DNA from: an uncultured Faecalicatena sp.
GTDB lineage: Bacteria; Bacillota; Clostridia; Lachnospirales; Lachnospiraceae
Reading direction: 5' to 3'
Assembly (NCBI GenBank): GCA_902489075.1
Contig: CABTYO010000004.1
Span: 1 to 64,000 of the forward strand
Length of the DNA: 64,000 bases
Numbering within the stretch: position 1 is the first letter of the stretch; the number at the start of each line of letters is the position of its first letter. The position numbers were made by a program, and so were the translations under genes. Below the pieces are notes generated by a model that saw nothing but the letters and a program-made list of their open reading frames with translations, ran no database searches and was not told where the DNA came from. Below, in pieces: positions 33,765 to 43,438 of this stretch.

Positions 33765-36206
33765 TTATTTCACGTAATTAAATCTTGCTGAACCGTAAGT
33801 TACCATATAGAAGTTCGCTCCCAGTTCATATTCCCCGTCAGGGTCACAGATATATGTAGTGCCGTTCAGGTCAATCTCCACCCATCCATGAGGGCCGATT
33901 CCACCGTTCCTGAGTCCTACGCCGCCTTCAATATAGCGTGCAGTATATCCAAGCCTCTTCGCCGCCCCGGCAAATGCAGCCGCGTAGCAGAAGCAGTTGC
34001 CTCTTCGGTTCTCTACTGCGTAGATCGCGTAGCCTTCCTCTCTGCTGTAGCCTGCCGGCGGATTCATATGAATCGGAAGTGTCTGATAGCTGATATGGTT
34101 AACTACCCATGAATAACAGGAGTACAGGTCATTTCCAGCTTCACTTAAAATTGTATTGATCGCATTATTATATCTCGGCTTATATACCTGATCCTGGAAA
34201 TATCCGGTGGTACTTCCCGGTGCCTTCGCTGTCTTTAGCACAACCATCACCTGGATCGCCTCAATCCGGTAACCGCAGTTGTTTGTTCCCGCTGTCTGTC
34301 CGTCCTGTGCCCAGCCAAGCCATCCGTATTTTTCAACGTGTGCACGGTAGTATACCTTACAATAGTTTGCCATCTCTCCGGTCAGCTTCACCTGGAATGC
34401 TTCCACGCGTTTCCCGTCTGTCGTACTTCCGGCAGTCTCACCGTCTGTCTTCCAGCCCTGCCAACCACCATCCTGCATATAGGCACGGTAGCTGATTCCG
34501 CCATCAAACATAACATCTGCATTTCCGGTTCTGGAAATTCTGAATGCTTCAATCTTTTTCTTCTGTCCGGTCGTTCCTGACTGGTTCGGGCTCTGTACGG
34601 CACCACTCCATCCGGTTCCGGCTATGCTGCTTTCATAAGTAACTGTTCCGATATTATCCTCAGTGATTGCTGCTGGAGAATCCTGTCCCGGTGCGGCGTC
34701 TCCCTTTTTCACGAGTCGGATCTCGAAAGATTCGATTGACTTGGCAGCACCTGTTGTACCAGCCGTTTCTCCATTCTTTGCCCAGCCTAAGTCTCCCCAG
34801 GATGCACAGTGGGTTCTGTAATATATGTCATACTGTTCCGCCAGCGCACCCGTCAATTTAATCTGAAGGGCTTCCAGACGTTTTGCCTTGCCGACTGTTC
34901 CGGCAATGGCACCTTCCTGTACCCAGTCCATCCAGCCGTAGGACTGAGAATGTGCACGGTATGTAACGGAGCCCTCGATCGGATATCCCGCGTCATCCAG
35001 CATTTCTGCCACATTGACTTTAAATGCCTCCATACGCTTGCTCTTGCCAGTGGTTCCGCTTCTCTGCCCGTCAGCCACCGGATTCATCCAGCCATAGCTC
35101 TGTACATGAGAGGAATAGGTAACATTTCCTAAATTGGTGGTACTCTTAAAGCTTGCAGTATCCTGTGCCGGAGCATCGGCACTGCCCTTTTTCACAAGTC
35201 GTATGGTGATTGCCTCGATAGATCTGGCATATCCTTCACTTCCTGCTGCCTGTCCATTCTTTGCCCATCCAAGGTCTCCGAATTTTGAAGAGTGCACTTT
35301 ATAATAAACATCATACTTCTCTGCAATCTCACCTGTCAGACGAATCCTGACTGCTTCGAGACGCTTTGCCAGCCCTTCTGTTCCTGCCAGCTCACCGTCC
35401 TTTACCCAGTCCATCCAGCCAAATGTCTGGCTGTGTGCCTGATATTCGATGGAACCGGTAAGCGCTGCGATCTCCGCTGCAGCAGCTGCTTCATCCTGAC
35501 CTGCTGTCCCGGCATTTTCTGCTGCTTCTGCCGCATCAGCTGCCTGTGCCTCTTCCTCTGCCACCGCTGCCGCATCACCCTGTGCCTGCTCTTCAGCTGT
35601 TGCTTTTGCTGCCCTGCCGCCATCAAGTCCGGTAAGATGGATACGGATCGCTTCCATACGCTTCTTTAATCCGGTAGTTCCGGCCTGTTGTCCATCCGTT
35701 ACAGGATCCATCCAGCCGTAAGTCTGTACATGTGTTGTATACTCTAATCCAGGAGTCGGCTCTTCGGCTGTTGCTTTCAGCTGTGCACGAGCCTTTGTCT
35801 TCTGGTCGTTTTCCGGCTCTGATCCACTGTCATTACTTTCTTCATTCTGAATCGCATCTGAACCATTGATTCCCTGACCATCTACTGAAGACTGGTCATT
35901 ACTTTGATCGGTATTCTGATCCATCCCCTGCTCTGGTGTCTGAGTGCTGTTCTGATCCGAACTGCCCAGTGCATCTGAACCCGGTGTTTCTGTTACTGTT
36001 ACCGTTGATCCCGTGTCAGTTGTGGGGGCTCCTGTTACAGTCTGATCTGATATCACATTGCCCGTACCCTCCGTTACCGCCTCGATTCCGGCTCCTGCAC
36101 CTGCATTGTTCGGCTCTTCTGCATATACCGGCAGCATACACTGCATGATCATTGCACCTGCCAGGAAAATACCAAGCGCCCTTTTCATTCCTTTGTAACT
36201 CTTCAT
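33765..36206 (-). CDS. ChW-repeat surface protein with transglutaminase-like domain
   Basis: An 813-aa secreted protein. A signal peptide (about 1-29, ending VYAEE) precedes a Thr/Gly/Asp/Gln-rich low-complexity region (30-150). Nine clostridial hydrophobic-W (ChW) repeats follow, each with a GW core and a GxxKRMEA-like end; they fall into three triads with similar order (YGWMDPV type, YGWMDWV type, LGWAKNG type). An Ala/Glu-rich insert lies between repeats one and two (about 200-245). The C-terminal 130 residues are transglutaminase-like: Cys in RRGNCFCYAAAFAGAAKRLG, His in GPHGWVEIDLNG, Asp in YICDPDGEY. It probably cross-links or cleaves surface polymers; ChW domains bind cell surface or host ligands. 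Confidence 0.9.
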   Translation of the reverse strand: MKSYKGMKRALGIFLAGAMIMQCMLPVYAEEPNNAGAGAGIEAVTEGTGNVISDQTVTGAPTTDTGSTVTVTETPGSDALGSSDQNSTQTPEQGMDQNTDQSNDQSSVDGQGINGSDAIQNEESNDSGSEPENDQKTKARAQLKATAEEPTPGLEYTTHVQTYGWMDPVTDGQQAGTTGLKKRMEAIRIHLTGLDGGRAAKATAEEQAQGDAAAVAEEEAQAADAAEAAENAGTAGQDEAAAAAEIAALTGSIEYQAHSQTFGWMDWVKDGELAGTEGLAKRLEAVRIRLTGEIAEKYDVYYKVHSSKFGDLGWAKNGQAAGSEGYARSIEAITIRLVKKGSADAPAQDTASFKSTTNLGNVTYSSHVQSYGWMNPVADGQRSGTTGKSKRMEAFKVNVAEMLDDAGYPIEGSVTYRAHSQSYGWMDWVQEGAIAGTVGKAKRLEALQIKLTGALAEQYDIYYRTHCASWGDLGWAKNGETAGTTGAAKSIESFEIRLVKKGDAAPGQDSPAAITEDNIGTVTYESSIAGTGWSGAVQSPNQSGTTGQKKKIEAFRISRTGNADVMFDGGISYRAYMQDGGWQGWKTDGETAGSTTDGKRVEAFQVKLTGEMANYCKVYYRAHVEKYGWLGWAQDGQTAGTNNCGYRIEAIQVMVVLKTAKAPGSTTGYFQDQVYKPRYNNAINTILSEAGNDLYSCYSWVVNHISYQTLPIHMNPPAGYSREEGYAIYAVENRRGNCFCYAAAFAGAAKRLGYTARYIEGGVGLRNGGIGPHGWVEIDLNGTTYICDPDGEYELGANFYMVTYGSARFNYVK

Positions 36207-36559
36207 TACAGTTCCTCCCTCTATTTCTATTCTTGCATTTTTAACTTGTTCACTTATTCGGATTTACAGATATAGTTATTATAAAATTCGACATATTTTA
36301 CCAAAATACGTTTAAATTATAGAACATTGCCAAAGAATTGTAAAGCCATAAAAGGAAATTGTTACCGCCTTCACGGCGTCAATAATTGTATACTTTTAGG
36401 AACATTTTTACTCGTAATCTTATGTTGATCATCTGTTTTTCCCATGATATTGCTTTTTCGATCCACTGATATTTTTCTGCCTTTTTATACCTTATTTTAC
36501 AGCATAGCTGTAAACCCGCCCATAGGGCATACGTTGCGGGATGCCTATGGGTATAGAAT

Positions 36560-36640
36560 CCCTGTCTGGAAAGCCCACATCTCGAGGCTGCCTCTGTCGC
36601 AGTGATTTTCCCTGCTTTCCACAGAAAAAAGAGCCGGAAG
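36560..36640 (-). pseudogene. Possible fragment of serine recombinase C-terminal HTH
   Basis: Roughly 24 residues (KAGKITATEAASRCGLSRQG) match the pattern of the resolvase tail helix-turn-helix. No catalytic domain, start or zinc ribbon is nearby. Confidence 0.3.
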
Positions 36641-36719
36641 AGAACCCGGACTCCGGAGGAAAATATTAAAATCATTGTTCAGATAGGGAATTACAGCCTT
36701 TTAAAGTAAGCTTCTAAAA

Positions 36720-36756
36720 AGAAAAGAAAGCCATCTGAACGATGGCTTTCTTTTCT
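36720..36756 (-). terminator. Intrinsic terminator after flotillin gene
   Basis: A perfect 16-bp stem AGAAAAGAAAGCCATC/GATGGCTTTCTTTTCT (36720-36735 and 36741-36756) with a 5-base loop and a following U-rich run on the minus strand, eight bases after the stop of the flotillin gene. Confidence 0.88.
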
Positions 36757-36763
36757 ATATGAC

Positions 36764-38356
36764 TTATTCCTGCACCCCGGCAGTCTTTTCAGACTCCGAT
36801 TTTACTGCAGGCGCTTCTGCCGTTACTTCCAAATCCGGCATGCCTGTGATATGTACATTCCTGTCTGTTCTGGCCTCTAATGTCTCAGCCTTAATCACAT
36901 CGCCCAGATCGATTCCCGTCGTCTCCTTCATACTCTCGATCAGCTTCTTCATCACGATCGGAACATTTCCGGCAACGGCATCCATGCCGCTTCCGTCTCC
37001 GCTTCCACCGATAATCGTGATCTTGTCGATCTGCTTGAGCGGTTCTGCAATACTGGATGCAATATCCGGCAGAACCTTGATGAGCATCTCAGCCATGGCA
37101 GCTTTGTTGTACTTCTGATAAGCCTCCGCCTTTTTCTCCATGGACTCAGCTTCTGCAAGACCTTTGGCACGGATCGCCTTCGCCTCTGCTTCCCCTTTCG
37201 CCTGGACACCTTCCGCCTCCTGGATCATCCGGTACTTCTCGGCCTCGGCCTGTGCCTTCTTGGCCAGAGATTCCTGTTCCAGAGTGTACTTGTCAGCCTC
37301 AGCCTGGATCTTCTTGGCTGCTGCTTCGCGCTCCATCTCAAACTGTTTGGCCTCGGCATCCTTCTGCCTGCGGTACAGCTCTGCGTCAGAACGCTGCTGC
37401 TGTTCGAACTTCTTGGCTTCTGCTTCTTTCTTGATCTCTGCTTCCAGAGCCTTCTCTTTTACTTCAACTTCACGGGCCTTTAACTCTACCTCACGTTCCT
37501 GACGCGCAATATTGGCATTGGCCGTTGTGATCTCAATTTCCTTGCGCTGTTCTTCCTGTTGGATACGGTAAGCTGCATCCGCCTCTGCCTGCTTGATATC
37601 AGCGGCTTTTTTCAGCTCAGCCTTCTTAATTGCCAGCTCATTCTCACGCTGTGCAATCTCCGTCTGGGATGCAATCTGGCGTTCATTTGCCATCTTATCG
37701 GCATCTGCCTTCGCCATTGCAATATCTCTTTCAGACTCTGCCTTTGCGATCGCTGCATCCTTCTTGATCTTGGCGGTATTGTCCATACCCATATCATTAA
37801 TCAGACCGCTCTCGTCTTCCACATTCTGAATATTACAGGAAATGATCTCAATACCCAGCTTGCGCATATCGACCATCGCCTTATCCTGCACCTGATTACC
37901 AAACTCGTCCCTGTTATTGCAGATGGTCTTTAGATCCATCGTACCAATAATCTCTCTCATGTTACCCTGAAGAGAATCCTGCAGGTCCAGAATGATATCA
38001 TCCGGCTTCTTATTCAGGAAGTTCTTCATTGCAAGCTTGATCATGTCCGGTTCAATACTGATACGCACCTTCGCAACTGCATCCACCTGGATATTAATGA
38101 AATCCAGCGTTGGGATATATCCCTCTGTTTTAATATCAATAGTTACCTGCTTCAAAGACAGCTTATCCAGTCTCTGTAAAAATGGAATCCTGATTCCGGC
38201 ACGTCCGATCAGGATCTTTGGCTCCTTCTTAAAACCGGAAATAATAAATGCTGTATCCGGTGGTGCCTTTACGTAGCCGCATACAATAAAGATAATAAGT
38301 ATCAGTAAAATAACAGCGGCAATGATGATGCCAATATACTCTCCTGCGTTTAACAT
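36764..38356 (-). CDS. Flotillin-like SPFH domain protein
   Basis: A 530-aa membrane-organising protein. A single N-terminal helix (about 6-27) is followed by the SPFH/PHB domain (about 30-205, with GTMDLKTICNNRDEFGNQVQDKAMVDMRKLGIEI) and a long Ala/Glu/Lys coiled coil (about 205-440). The C-terminal flotillin tail has MLIKVLPDIASSIAEPLKQIDKITIIGG. It matches bacterial YuaG/FloT. No NfeD partner is adjacent; the gene appears monocistronic. Confidence 0.93.
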   Translation of the reverse strand: MLNAGEYIGIIIAAVILLILIIFIVCGYVKAPPDTAFIISGFKKEPKILIGRAGIRIPFLQRLDKLSLKQVTIDIKTEGYIPTLDFINIQVDAVAKVRISIEPDMIKLAMKNFLNKKPDDIILDLQDSLQGNMREIIGTMDLKTICNNRDEFGNQVQDKAMVDMRKLGIEIISCNIQNVEDESGLINDMGMDNTAKIKKDAAIAKAESERDIAMAKADADKMANERQIASQTEIAQRENELAIKKAELKKAADIKQAEADAAYRIQQEEQRKEIEITTANANIARQEREVELKAREVEVKEKALEAEIKKEAEAKKFEQQQRSDAELYRRQKDAEAKQFEMEREAAAKKIQAEADKYTLEQESLAKKAQAEAEKYRMIQEAEGVQAKGEAEAKAIRAKGLAEAESMEKKAEAYQKYNKAAMAEMLIKVLPDIASSIAEPLKQIDKITIIGGSGDGSGMDAVAGNVPIVMKKLIESMKETTGIDLGDVIKAETLEARTDRNVHITGMPDLEVTAEAPAVKSESEKTAGVQE

Positions 38357-38504
38357 ATGTCTTTCCTCCTGTTTCTAATCCATCTGATAAGTATCTTCTG
38401 ATCGCTTCTGTCGGGCCGGACTGGCGCTTGCCGGCACTGCTTCCCCCTTTCGTAAGATTTCAGATGTGATTATTATATCATGAATACTAAGCTCGTAAAA
38501 GCTC

Positions 38505-41500
38505 TTACTCGATACTTTTCAGTGCCTCCACCGGATCAATTCCGTCGAGCACCCGGTTGGTAATCAGATCCACCATAAGTGCAAATCCAAACGATATCAC
38601 AGCCGCGATCACAAAGCTGACCGGATGGACCGATACTGCGAAATGAATGGAAGGCATTTTGAGCACATAGGTCAGACAGTTTCCCAGCACATATCCCACC
38701 GGAAGTCCTAAAAGAATCCCCAGTCCAGTCAGGATCAGTGTCTCTTTATTCACATAGAGATGTACCTCCCGGTCGAAGAATCCCAGTACTTTGATCGTTG
38801 CCAGTTCCCGCTCTCTTTCTGAAATATTTGTCGTGGACAAGGTAAACAGTACCACCAGTGCCAGACCTGCCGCCATAAAGATGATGATATAAACCACCAT
38901 ATTGATCATGCCAAACGCAGTAGAGAATTCGCTCTTCATGGCCTGTGTGCTCACAGCAGACAAAATACCGTCCTTTCTGCCAAGCGCATCTGCAAATCCC
39001 GCCTGATCCGTACAGTCGTCTGATAGATCAGCCAGCACGCCGTTCTGCTCATATTTTCCAAAAAGCTTTTCATATAAACGCTGAGTTATATAAAGATTAT
39101 TCCCGAGATAATTTTCTGCCAGGTGTGTGACTCTCGCCTCTCCCACTGTCAGTTCACTGTCCTGAATGGAAATATTCTCTCCCTCTGCCACACTCAACAC
39201 ATCAGAGGCATTTCTTGTGATGATCACGCCTGTATCATCCGGACTGATCTTGTTGCCGTCCAGATCCTCCAATCCGATGTAGCCGTCCAGACTGCCCCCG
39301 TCCGGGATCACAAACATCTGTACCTTTTCTTCTTTTCCATCCGAATTGACCAGTTTCACCGAATCGATCATGACACCCTGGTAACTCCTCACCTCTTTTT
39401 TACCATCCAGATAAGACAATAATTTCTCATAATCCTGCGGGGAGGACACTGCCATTAGATCATATGCATAAATATGTTCATACTGGTTCGGCATCAGGTC
39501 GGTAACGGAGTCCTTGATAGCCAGACCGCAGAGTACCAGAGCCGTACATCCCATGATTCCGGCCGCTGTCATAAACAGCCGCTTTTTATACCGGAAAATA
39601 TTTCTCGCCGTCACTTTGTTCAGGAAGGACATCCTTTTCCATACAGGTGTAATCCGTTCCAGAAATACTCTGGACCCCTGGCCTGGTGCCTTCGGGCGCA
39701 TCAGAACAGCAGGCGTTGCTTTGAGTTCCGCACTGCATGCAATCGCCGAAGCCCCTACGATTCCTAGAAGGAATAACATAACCCCGCCGATTCCATAAAA
39801 TACATCAAACTTAATCTGATAAACAGGCAGCGTATACATGGTCTGAAAGATGGTAAAAATGATCTTCGGCAAGGCAATAAACCCGCAGAGATTTCCTAAC
39901 AGTCCGCCCAGCAGACACGCTGAAAGTGAATACAGCTCGTATTTTCTGCGGATCTCGCTGTTCGTAAATCCCAGTGCCTTATATGTTCCGATCAGTCCCC
40001 GGTCTTCTTCCACCATGCGGGTGATCGTGGTCAGGCTGATCAGGATTGCTACGATAAAAAAGACGATTGGGAATGCCGTTCCTACCGCTTCAATGGAAGA
40101 TGCATCACTTTTCACATTAGCATAGCCGCTCAGGGAACTTCTGTCCGTGACGTACCACTGTGCCATGTCGGTCTCCTCAATTTCTTTCCGGGAGTCTTCC
40201 AGCTTTTTCTCTGCTTCGGAACGCTTTTCTTCAAATTCCCTGCGCTTCTCATCCAGTTCCTTTTGTCCATCGGTCAGCTTCTTTTTGTTCTCATCCAGTT
40301 CCTGCTGCCCCTGGGCGATCTGGCTGGCCGCATTTTCCTGCTGTGCTGAGAGTTCTGCCTCTCCTGCTTCCAGCTGCTGACGACTGCTTTCCAACGCTGC
40401 CTGACCATCAGACAGCTGCTGTTTTCCTTGCGCAAGTTCTGCTTCCTTGTCTGCGATCGTCTGATGCGCCTGACGAAACTGTTCCTTCGCCTGTGCCTCT
40501 CCTGCTTCCAGTTGTTCTTCCTGCTCACCAATCTGTACCAGTGCTGCTTCCAGCTGTTGTTTCTGCACTTGAAGCGCTTTTAATGTCTCTGTATTCTCTT
40601 CACGATTCGGATCCAGAAGACCGATCTGCTGCTCCAGCTGGGAGATGCCTGCCTCCGTCTGGCTCCTATGGCCTGACAGTTCTTCCCGGGCTTTGGCAAA
40701 CTGCGCCCCCGCGGCTTCCTCTTTCTGGTTCAGTTCCTCCTTCGCCGCATTCAGCTGGTCTTCCCCATCACGAAGCTGCTGTGCAGATTCCTCCAGCCGC
40801 CTCTCTCCATCTGAAAGTGCGGCACGTCCGTCCTCGATCTGCTGCCATGCATCTGTGATCTCTGTCTGCGCCTGCTGTGACTTTTCATTCAGCTCCTGTT
40901 GTCCATCCGCCAGCTTTTTTAATCCGTCATCCAGTTCTGCCTGTGCATCGTCCAGCTTTTTCTCTGCATCTGAAAACTGGTCCTTCATCTCCTTTTCCGC
41001 ATCAGACAGCTTCTCATATGCCTCACCGATAATCTCATCGTAGCGTGCCTGTTCCCGCTGCTTCTTGATCTGGGTTTCAATCTTTTTCACACTTTTCCTG
41101 ATCAGATTCTCATACTCATCTGAATAACTCAGAAGCCCTGTGCTGCCCTTCACAGTAAGATAGACAGCTGTATACACGTCCCCTTCCATCGCTTCCGGTG
41201 TCACAAAAAATGTATACTCCGTCGTCGATGTAGACCGGAAAGAGACCGCTCCATCCGCACTGTTAATATCCGTTGAATCGATCACGACCGCTGTGATCCG
41301 ATATGATTTATCCCCATACTCATCCAGCGTCAGCCCATCTCCTATGGACTTTCCTGAATCCTTGATGTATTTCTCAGTAACCGCTATTTCCCCTTCTTTT
41401 TGAGGAAGTTTCCCTTCTATAATATAAGGGAGATTCAGCCCGTCCTTTTGAAAAGACTTCAATTCCACGGACTGCTTCTTCCCTTCTGTCTTAGTATGGA

Positions 41501-41777
41501 CTGTTTCACTGTAAGCCCCTTCTGCATCTTGAATCTCATCCATCTTTCCCAGTGCCGCTACATCCGAATCCGTCAGTCCTAAGGTGGAGACGACGGAAAT
41601 ATCAAACAGCTTTTGCTGGTCAAAAAATTGATCCGCTGAATATCTCAGGTCTACACAGGCCGCCTTCAATCCCGACAGCATGGTAACTCCGAGAATTGTA
41701 ATCAGCATTAAAGAAAAAAAGCGCTTTTTCCCTAACTGTACGGTACGCCAGATGTCCTTGTTAAATGCCTTCTTCAT
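38505..41777 (-). CDS. Large FtsX-like ABC permease with coiled-coil periplasmic domain
   Basis: A 1090-aa permease. The first helix (about 20-40) is followed by a large extracytoplasmic region with a long Gln/Glu-rich coiled coil (about 225-560, repeating ...QLEAGEAELSAQQE... and ...LSDGQAALESSRQQLEAG... motifs), then FtsX helices (about 575-700) and a second FtsX core (about 745-1090). ATG 41777 lies after GGAAGGATAGG; the longer frame to 41855 adds residues overlapping the ATPase remnant. Its ATPase gene immediately upstream has lost its core, so this permease may be inactive or use another ATPase. Confidence 0.88.
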   Translation of the reverse strand: MKKAFNKDIWRTVQLGKKRFFSLMLITILGVTMLSGLKAACVDLRYSADQFFDQQKLFDISVVSTLGLTDSDVAALGKMDEIQDAEGAYSETVHTKTEGKKQSVELKSFQKDGLNLPYIIEGKLPQKEGEIAVTEKYIKDSGKSIGDGLTLDEYGDKSYRITAVVIDSTDINSADGAVSFRSTSTTEYTFFVTPEAMEGDVYTAVYLTVKGSTGLLSYSDEYENLIRKSVKKIETQIKKQREQARYDEIIGEAYEKLSDAEKEMKDQFSDAEKKLDDAQAELDDGLKKLADGQQELNEKSQQAQTEITDAWQQIEDGRAALSDGERRLEESAQQLRDGEDQLNAAKEELNQKEEAAGAQFAKAREELSGHRSQTEAGISQLEQQIGLLDPNREENTETLKALQVQKQQLEAALVQIGEQEEQLEAGEAQAKEQFRQAHQTIADKEAELAQGKQQLSDGQAALESSRQQLEAGEAELSAQQENAASQIAQGQQELDENKKKLTDGQKELDEKRREFEEKRSEAEKKLEDSRKEIEETDMAQWYVTDRSSLSGYANVKSDASSIEAVGTAFPIVFFIVAILISLTTITRMVEEDRGLIGTYKALGFTNSEIRRKYELYSLSACLLGGLLGNLCGFIALPKIIFTIFQTMYTLPVYQIKFDVFYGIGGVMLFLLGIVGASAIACSAELKATPAVLMRPKAPGQGSRVFLERITPVWKRMSFLNKVTARNIFRYKKRLFMTAAGIMGCTALVLCGLAIKDSVTDLMPNQYEHIYAYDLMAVSSPQDYEKLLSYLDGKKEVRSYQGVMIDSVKLVNSDGKEEKVQMFVIPDGGSLDGYIGLEDLDGNKISPDDTGVIITRNASDVLSVAEGENISIQDSELTVGEARVTHLAENYLGNNLYITQRLYEKLFGKYEQNGVLADLSDDCTDQAGFADALGRKDGILSAVSTQAMKSEFSTAFGMINMVVYIIIFMAAGLALVVLFTLSTTNISERERELATIKVLGFFDREVHLYVNKETLILTGLGILLGLPVGYVLGNCLTYVLKMPSIHFAVSVHPVSFVIAAVISFGFALMVDLITNRVLDGIDPVEALKSIE

Positions 41778-41817
41778 GATGATCCTATCCTTCCTTTCTA
41801 CCCTGCCTGATCCCGGA

Positions 41818-42070
41818 TTACCATTCGATTTCTTTAATAGGTGTAGGGTGTTCATTGCAGGTAATCTCTGTCACTTTTCCGTTTTTGAACCGGATCAGAC
41901 GGTCCGCCATCGGCGCGAGGGCTGAATTGTGTGTGATCAGAAGAACAGTGATATGATCTTTGCGGCAGGTATCCTGTAAAAGCTGTAAAGGAGGCACAAT
42001 CCAGCGCTTTGATCGTTGTCTCTCCCATTTTATATTCTTTTGTAATATCATTGAATTCGATGTATGCCAT
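41818..42070 (-). pseudogene. ABC ATPase with internal deletion (MacB/LolD type)
   Basis: The first about 27 codons (MAYIEFNDITKEYKMGETTI...) are the normal N-terminus of a MacB-type ATPase. After ALDCAS the frame shifts directly into the normal C-terminus (LQLLQDTCRKDHITVLLITHNSALAP to PIKEIEW). Walker A, Q loop, signature and Walker B are all missing, about 155 residues or 465 bp. The junction is within 41984-41996. Both preserved ends are undecayed, so the deletion is recent or is an assembly collapse. Confidence 0.85.
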
Positions 42071-42128
42071 AGTCATTCTACTCCTTTGATTGATAAACAC
42101 CATGTTGACTGATTGAAGTATAACTCAC

Positions 42129-42170
42129 ATGAAAATTTTCATCAATAAACAATGCCCAACAGATTGTTGA
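42129..42170. promoter_or_regulatory. Palindromes between ATPase remnant and TetR gene
   Basis: A perfect 14-bp palindrome ATGAAAATTTTCAT (42129-42142) and an inverted repeat CAACA-GAT-TGTTG (42157-42169) lie in the divergent gap. They are plausible operators for the TetR-type regulator encoded next. Confidence 0.5.
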
Positions 42171-42265
42171 GTAAACATTTGGAAACTATATGCTACAATG
42201 ATATAATAGAAATGGCAAAGCGAATCCCCAATAACCACTTTGACTTTTTTAACGGAGGAATTCTT

Positions 42266-42817
42266 ATGAAAAAACAGCCGCTCATCACGGAACAGACAAA
42301 GGCAAACCTGAAAGCTGCCTTCTGGAAATTATATACAGAAAAGCCAATTGAAAAGATATCTATCAAACAAATCACCGATCTGGCAGGATACAATCGTGGG
42401 ACTTTCTACTTATATTATGAGGATGTCTATGATATCTTTCATCAGATCGAGGATGAACTGCTGAATCAGATACAGAATATTATAGAAGATTCCTTCCTGA
42501 ATAACGATACCTTCGATCTGTCCAGACAGATGGGTATTATCGTAGAACTGGTACAGACCCATTCCGATGATGTTGTGTATCTACTCAGCGAGCATGGAGA
42601 CCCGCAATTCACGAAAAGACTGAAAGAGATTATCTGGCCGCTGCTGAACCGGTACTTCGTGCCATCTAAAGACCACTCCGAATATCAGATGGGACTGCTG
42701 GCCGAATTCTATCTGTCCGGAGTGCTCTCAGCTGTCACCAAGTGGAATGAGAATCCACTGATGGATATCGATGAATTTATTCACTTTATGGTTCGTAATA
42801 TCTTTCCGGGGATGTAA
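42266..42817 (+). CDS. TetR/AcrR family transcriptional regulator
   Basis: A 183-aa regulator with N-terminal helix-turn-helix (about 8-55: TKANLKAAFWKLYTEKPIEKISIKQITDLAGYNRGTFYLYYEDVYDIF) and a helical ligand-binding domain of DhaS/YxaF-like type. ATG 42266 follows GGAGG by eight bases; a longer frame from 42152 lacks one. Divergent from the ATPase/FtsX unit, which it probably represses. Confidence 0.9.
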   Translation: MKKQPLITEQTKANLKAAFWKLYTEKPIEKISIKQITDLAGYNRGTFYLYYEDVYDIFHQIEDELLNQIQNIIEDSFLNNDTFDLSRQMGIIVELVQTHSDDVVYLLSEHGDPQFTKRLKEIIWPLLNRYFVPSKDHSEYQMGLLAEFYLSGVLSAVTKWNENPLMDIDEFIHFMVRNIFPGM

Positions 42818-42894
42818 AGAGGATACCCTTTCCCCTACAGAAAAGATATCCTCCTTAAACTCATGATCCCGTCTCTCATTTCCAGTACAGTATA

Positions 42895-43320
42895 TTAACC
42901 TTCCAGCTCTCTCCTGATCTTCTCAACCATCTCGGCATAAGCCTCTTCTGTCAGATGCCTTTCCCCCGGATTCATGGCAAATACACCGCCCCACTCGTAT
43001 TCATCCTTATACTTTGGCACCAGGTGGAAATGAAGATGGTGTCCGGTATCGCCATAAGCCCCATAATTAATCTTGTCCGGGTGGAACAGCTTGTGAAGTA
43101 CTTCAGCCACCTTTGCAATATCTTCCATATATGCGGCACGCTGATCAGCCGTAAGTTCCACAATCTCACTGACATGCTCTTTGTGTGCAACAATCACACG
43201 CCCCGGATGGCTCTGCTCTTTAAACAGATATACTTTGGAACTTTCCAGCTCACAGATCTTGATTCCAAATGCATCTACCAGTGTTCCTTCCATATAATAT
43301 GCACAATTCTGATCTTTCAT
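42895..43320 (-). CDS. HIT family hydrolase
   Basis: A 141-aa histidine-triad protein. The catalytic motif reads GHHLHFHLVPKY (His near 90-96) after the conserved RVIVAHKEHVSEIVEL. HIT enzymes hydrolyse nucleoside phosphoramidates or dinucleotides. Length is normal. It has no operon partner. Confidence 0.92.
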   Translation of the reverse strand: MKDQNCAYYMEGTLVDAFGIKICELESSKVYLFKEQSHPGRVIVAHKEHVSEIVELTADQRAAYMEDIAKVAEVLHKLFHPDKINYGAYGDTGHHLHFHLVPKYKDEYEWGGVFAMNPGERHLTEEAYAEMVEKIRRELEG

Positions 43321-43438
43321 AACTTCTCCTCCTGCTGTCTGCTTTTATGTAAATTATTATAAGCTTTTATAGGCTGTAATGCAAATATCTTACAGGCACC
43401 ATCCACTGTTATGGGGGGCTTTTTTAAGGGGACTTCTT

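Larger units (their letters stand above)
36207..36763. other. Intergenic region with recombinase HTH-like remnant
   Basis: The right part upstream of the ChW gene is AT-rich promoter DNA. Between about 36400 and 36660 on the minus strand a 98-codon frame includes LWKAGKITATEAASRCGLSRQGFY, which resembles the C-terminal helix-turn-helix tail of serine recombinases of Clostridia. The surrounding residues do not fit a protein family, so I treat it as a remnant or a chance likeness. Confidence 0.4.

Noticed and set aside
35400..35640. Plus-strand Cys-rich frame opposite the ChW gene
   Set aside because: The cysteines arise from reverse-complement Ala/Glu codons (GCA, GCC) of the coding strand.
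36379..36675. 98-codon minus-strand frame treated as an intact gene
   Set aside because: Only a short HTH-like part looks real; the remainder is unlike protein, so it is listed only as a possible remnant.
37140..37933. Plus-strand Ser/Ala-rich frames opposite the flotillin gene
   Set aside because: Low-complexity shadows of the coiled-coil coding strand.
42152..42265. N-terminal extension of the TetR-type regulator
   Set aside because: No ribosome site at the upstream start; the HTH domain begins normally at 42266 after GGAGG.
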